7,300 nucleotides of DNA from WHSM01 sp050701635 (GTDB lineage: Bacteria; Actinomycetota; Actinomycetes; Mycobacteriales; Micromonosporaceae). The position numbers and the translations under genes are program-made. Below the pieces are notes generated by a model, which ran no database searches, was not told the DNA's origin, and saw nothing but the letters and a program-made list of their open reading frames with translations. Positions 5,217 through 7,300 of the stretch are shown piece by piece. Location of the stretch: assembly GCA_050701635.1 (NCBI GenBank), contig JBOGDF010000284.1, positions 1-7,300 on the forward strand, written 5' to 3'. The stretch's first letter is position 1, and each line of letters opens with the position of its first letter.

Positions 5217-7300
5217 GTGCCGAATCAACCCGAACCCCCGGCGCACCAGCCTGAGCCGGCGGTGGCGCGCCAGCCCGAGCCTGCTCCGGCGCACCAGCCC
5301 GAGCCTGTCGCCGTGCCGCAGCCCGAGCCGGCCGTGGCGCGCCAGCCCGAGGAGCTGCGGATCGCGGTCGCGATGCGCGGCGGGGTCAGCCTCGCGGTCT
5401 GGATGGGCGGCGCGTGCAGCGAGATCGTACGGCTGCGCAACGCCGCCCGGGACGGCGACGACCCGTACTCCCGGCTGCTGGAGCTGCTCGACTACGAAAC
5501 CGTGACGGTCGACGTGATCTCGGGGACCAGCGCCGGCGGGCTCAACGGCGCGCTGCTGGCGCTGAACCTGGCGTACGGGATGCCGTTCGGAGACCGGGTG
5601 CGCAACCTGTGGCTGCGGGTCGGCGACCTGGAGCGGCTGACCCGCAGCCCGTCCGCGGGGCACCCGCCGTCGCTGCTGAAGGGCGATGAGAAGAACGGCT
5701 TCTACGGCGAGCTCGCCGCGGCCTGCCACGAGCTGCTGAACGACGCGCCCGCCGACTACCGCGCCGCCCCGTTCATCCGGCTGGTGCTCACCGCCACCCG
5801 GCTGCACCCCCGTACGCTGCGCGTCCACCAGACGCTCGGGGAGCCGCTGCACGCCAGCAACGCCCGGGCGTACTTCCGGTTCCAGCACCGCGCGGTGAAC
5901 GGCTCCTCGCCGATCCTCACCGACTTCCCAGCCGACCAGCGGGCGTCGGTGACCGACCGGCTGGCGTACGCCGCGCGTACCACCTCGTCGTTCCCCGGGG
6001 CGTTCGCGCCGGCCCGGATCTGGGTCGACGACCACCCGGACAGCGAGCCGGACCGACGCTACGTCGGGCAGTCCAGCGAGACAGGGGCCGGCGACGACGG
6101 CGAGCCTACCGTGGAGCTGATCGACGGCGGCGTGCTGGACAACATCCCGATCGCGTGGGCGATCCGGGCGATCGCGGCGGCCCCGGCGAGCCAGCCGGTG
6201 GACCGCTGGCTGGTCTACCTGCAGCCGATCGAGCCGCAGGCCGCACCGCCCGAGCCCACCCTCGACGAGACCGGCACCCAGCAGGGCATGCAGCGCCGGG
6301 TCACCCGGCTGGTACGCCTGCTGCTGGCCACCCTGACCCGGCGGATGGACAGCGAATCGCTGCTGGACGACGCCGAGGAGCTGCACCAGGCGGCCGCCAC
6401 GGCCCAGCGGCTGCGTGGCCTGGCCGCCGGCGGCATCCCGCCGGACCCTGACGACGTGCTGGACGACGATCGGCGCGCCGACGCGTACCGCCGGCTGGTG
6501 GGGCTCGCCGAAGGCGCCCGGCTGGCCGACCTGATGCAGGACCCGGCGAACCTGCTGGGGCCGGACCCGCTCGACCTGCCCCGGCACCGGCCGCGGATCG
6601 ACCCGGACATCCTCACCGGGCTCGCCGACGCCACGATCGTCGGAGACCTGGCGCTGCCCGGTCCCGGTCTGGCACCCGAGAAGTCAAATTCCAATCTTCC
6701 GGGGGTACGCGGTCCGCTCGCCCTGGCCCGTACGGTCGCCCTGCTGCTGGACTGGGTACGCGCCGCCGAGTCGTACGGCCAGCTCCCGGAACAGCCGGCG
6801 AAGCAGCTGCGGGACACCCTCTACTCGGCGCGACTCGCCACCGAGCTGCTGGTCGGGCTGCGGGACCGGATGGCGCTGCGCCACTTCGACGACCCCGACG
6901 TGGAGACCGCCGCCGATCTGGTCGAGCTGGTACGCCGTGCCACCTGGCGCCTGGCCGACGGCTTCGACGCGGAATGGCGGATCCCCGACCGTACGAGCTG
7001 GCGGGCGTGGAAGCAGCGGATGGACGCCATCGTCGCCGCCCCGCTGACCGGCGACGTGCCGGCGGGCTGGCCGGAGCAGCCGTACGACCGGTTCTGGGAC
7101 GAGCTGGCCGCCCTCGGGGTCGCCGTCGGTCAGGCGCTGCGGCCGGACGTGAAGGGGCCGCCGGGCTTCGACGTGCTGCGTACCACCGCCGTCGGTGTTG
7201 CTCCTCCACCGCCCGCCACCGGGCAGCCGACCGCAACCGGGCAGCCGGCTCCGAACGGGCACGCGGCCACGGTCGGCGGCGGCGGGCCGCTGCCGGCGGC
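5217..7300 (+). CDS. Patatin-like phospholipase-family protein with long C-terminal region (3' truncated by window)
   Basis: Read codon by codon from GTG 5217, the frame stays open for 694 codons to the window edge, so the 3' end is missing. Residues 2-46 are a Pro/Gln/Glu-rich octapeptide repeat. The patatin domain spans about 47-345: oxyanion loop MRGGVSLAVWMGG (53-65), nucleophile elbow GTSAG (103-107, Ser105), and DGG at 303-305 with Asp303 completing the Ser-Asp dyad. This MxGGVSLAVW form, with no G-x-R/K-G, resembles actinobacterial patatin-related proteins with a DUF3376-type C-terminal region. Residues 345-640 are mainly charged helices, and 641-694 turn Pro/Gly/Gln-rich. No signal peptide or membrane segment is seen, so a cytoplasmic or membrane-peripheral lipid acyl hydrolase is likely; substrate unknown. 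Both catalytic residues are intact. It is divergent from the channel gene and has a perfect ribosome binding site. Confidence 0.9.
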   Translation, partial: MPNQPEPPAHQPEPAVARQPEPAPAHQPEPVAVPQPEPAVARQPEELRIAVAMRGGVSLAVWMGGACSEIVRLRNAARDGDDPYSRLLELLDYETVTVDVISGTSAGGLNGALLALNLAYGMPFGDRVRNLWLRVGDLERLTRSPSAGHPPSLLKGDEKNGFYGELAAACHELLNDAPADYRAAPFIRLVLTATRLHPRTLRVHQTLGEPLHASNARAYFRFQHRAVNGSSPILTDFPADQRASVTDRLAYAARTTSSFPGAFAPARIWVDDHPDSEPDRRYVGQSSETGAGDDGEPTVELIDGGVLDNIPIAWAIRAIAAAPASQPVDRWLVYLQPIEPQAAPPEPTLDETGTQQGMQRRVTRLVRLLLATLTRRMDSESLLDDAEELHQAAATAQRLRGLAAGGIPPDPDDVLDDDRRADAYRRLVGLAEGARLADLMQDPANLLGPDPLDLPRHRPRIDPDILTGLADATIVGDLALPGPGLAPEKSNSNLPGVRGPLALARTVALLLDWVRAAESYGQLPEQPAKQLRDTLYSARLATELLVGLRDRMALRHFDDPDVETAADLVELVRRATWRLADGFDAEWRIPDRTSWRAWKQRMDAIVAAPLTGDVPAGWPEQPYDRFWDELAALGVAVGQALRPDVKGPPGFDVLRTTAVGVAPPPPATGQPTATGQPAPNGHAATVGGGGPLPA
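5244..5351 (+). repeat. 24-bp tandem repeat encoding an octapeptide xQPEPxxx
   Basis: Four 24-bp units begin at 5244, 5268, 5292 and 5316, with a partial fifth from 5340 to 5351. Each encodes [H/R/P]-QPEP-[A/V]-x-x. QPE(P) recurs at residues 4, 11, 19, 27, 35 and 43, so spacing is 7 then a strict 8. Synonymous changes (CCT/CCC, CCG/CCT) and swaps at the variable positions show it is not a very recent amplification. It probably forms an extended polyproline-type tether. Confidence 0.8.
7215..7250 (+). repeat. 18-bp direct repeat encoding ATGQP(T/A)
   Basis: Two 18-bp units encode ATGQPT and ATGQPA (residues 667-678), directly after a four-proline run and before a Gly-rich run. They mark the start of a disordered C-terminal linker or tail in the patatin-like protein. 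What follows lies outside the window. Confidence 0.6.

Noticed and set aside
5215..5505. Frame starting at TTG 5215 on the plus strand
   Set aside because: Overlaps the AGGAGG-GTG start by frame shift only. The GTG 5217 frame carries the patatin motifs and stays open to the window edge.
5184..6587. 467-codon open frame antisense to the patatin gene
   Set aside because: No motifs. Its repetitive C-terminal stretch is only the reverse complement of the QPEP repeat.
5079..7300. Patatin plus channel as an anti-phage (CBASS- or abortive-infection-like) module
   Set aside because: Patatin effectors exist in such systems, but no nucleotidyltransferase, sensor or accessory defence gene is visible, and the domain layout fits the DUF3376-type patatins instead.
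1..7300. Mobile elements, tRNA or CRISPR
   Set aside because: No transposase, integrase, tRNA-like cloverleaf, regular spacer array or terminal repeats with target duplications could be seen on either strand.

Overview
The window looks like chromosomal DNA from a high-GC actinomycete. It has strong G/C preference at third codon positions, GTG starts, a leaderless-looking start and AGGAGG-type ribosome binding sites. The tetramer GTAC is conspicuously frequent, which together with gene content suggests a Micromonosporaceae-type genome; that family-level placement is inference. No tRNA, rRNA, CRISPR array, transposase or other mobile element is visible.

Layout. (1) Positions 1-1090, plus strand: the end of a PfkB-family sugar(-phosphate) kinase overlaps by 8 bp a class IIB aldolase of the GatY/KbaY/Fba type. 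The pair makes a phosphorylate-then-cleave module for a ketohexose phosphate (tagatose- or fructose-phosphate). (2) Positions 1063-5078, minus strand: three genes, read in the order ion channel, secreted protease, PAP2 membrane protein. The PAP2 gene converges on the aldolase with 28 bp of 3' overlap. The protease has a signal peptide, an N-terminal beta-sandwich-like region and a trypsin-fold catalytic domain. The channel has an uncommon layout, RCK/TrkA-N, then two TM segments with a pore, then RCK/TrkA-N, and a degenerate GGGD filter. (3) Positions 5217-7300, plus strand: a large patatin-like protein, divergent from the channel, open at the window edge. It begins at GTG 5217 after a perfect AGGAGG and I read it through without a stop for 694 codons.

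Working together: only the kinase/aldolase pair is a clear metabolic unit. The channel and patatin genes share a 138-bp divergent promoter region with overlapping inverted repeats, so co-regulation is possible. The protease and PAP2 protein are envelope proteins whose partners are not evident.

The items most worth a second look are: the channel's atypical filter and domain order with a leaderless GTG start; the PAP2 protein lacking the two canonical active-site arginines; the 24-bp/octapeptide QPEP repeat opening the patatin gene; the palindromes between channel and patatin; and the GTAC enrichment. I see no convincing complete novel defence or biosynthetic system.
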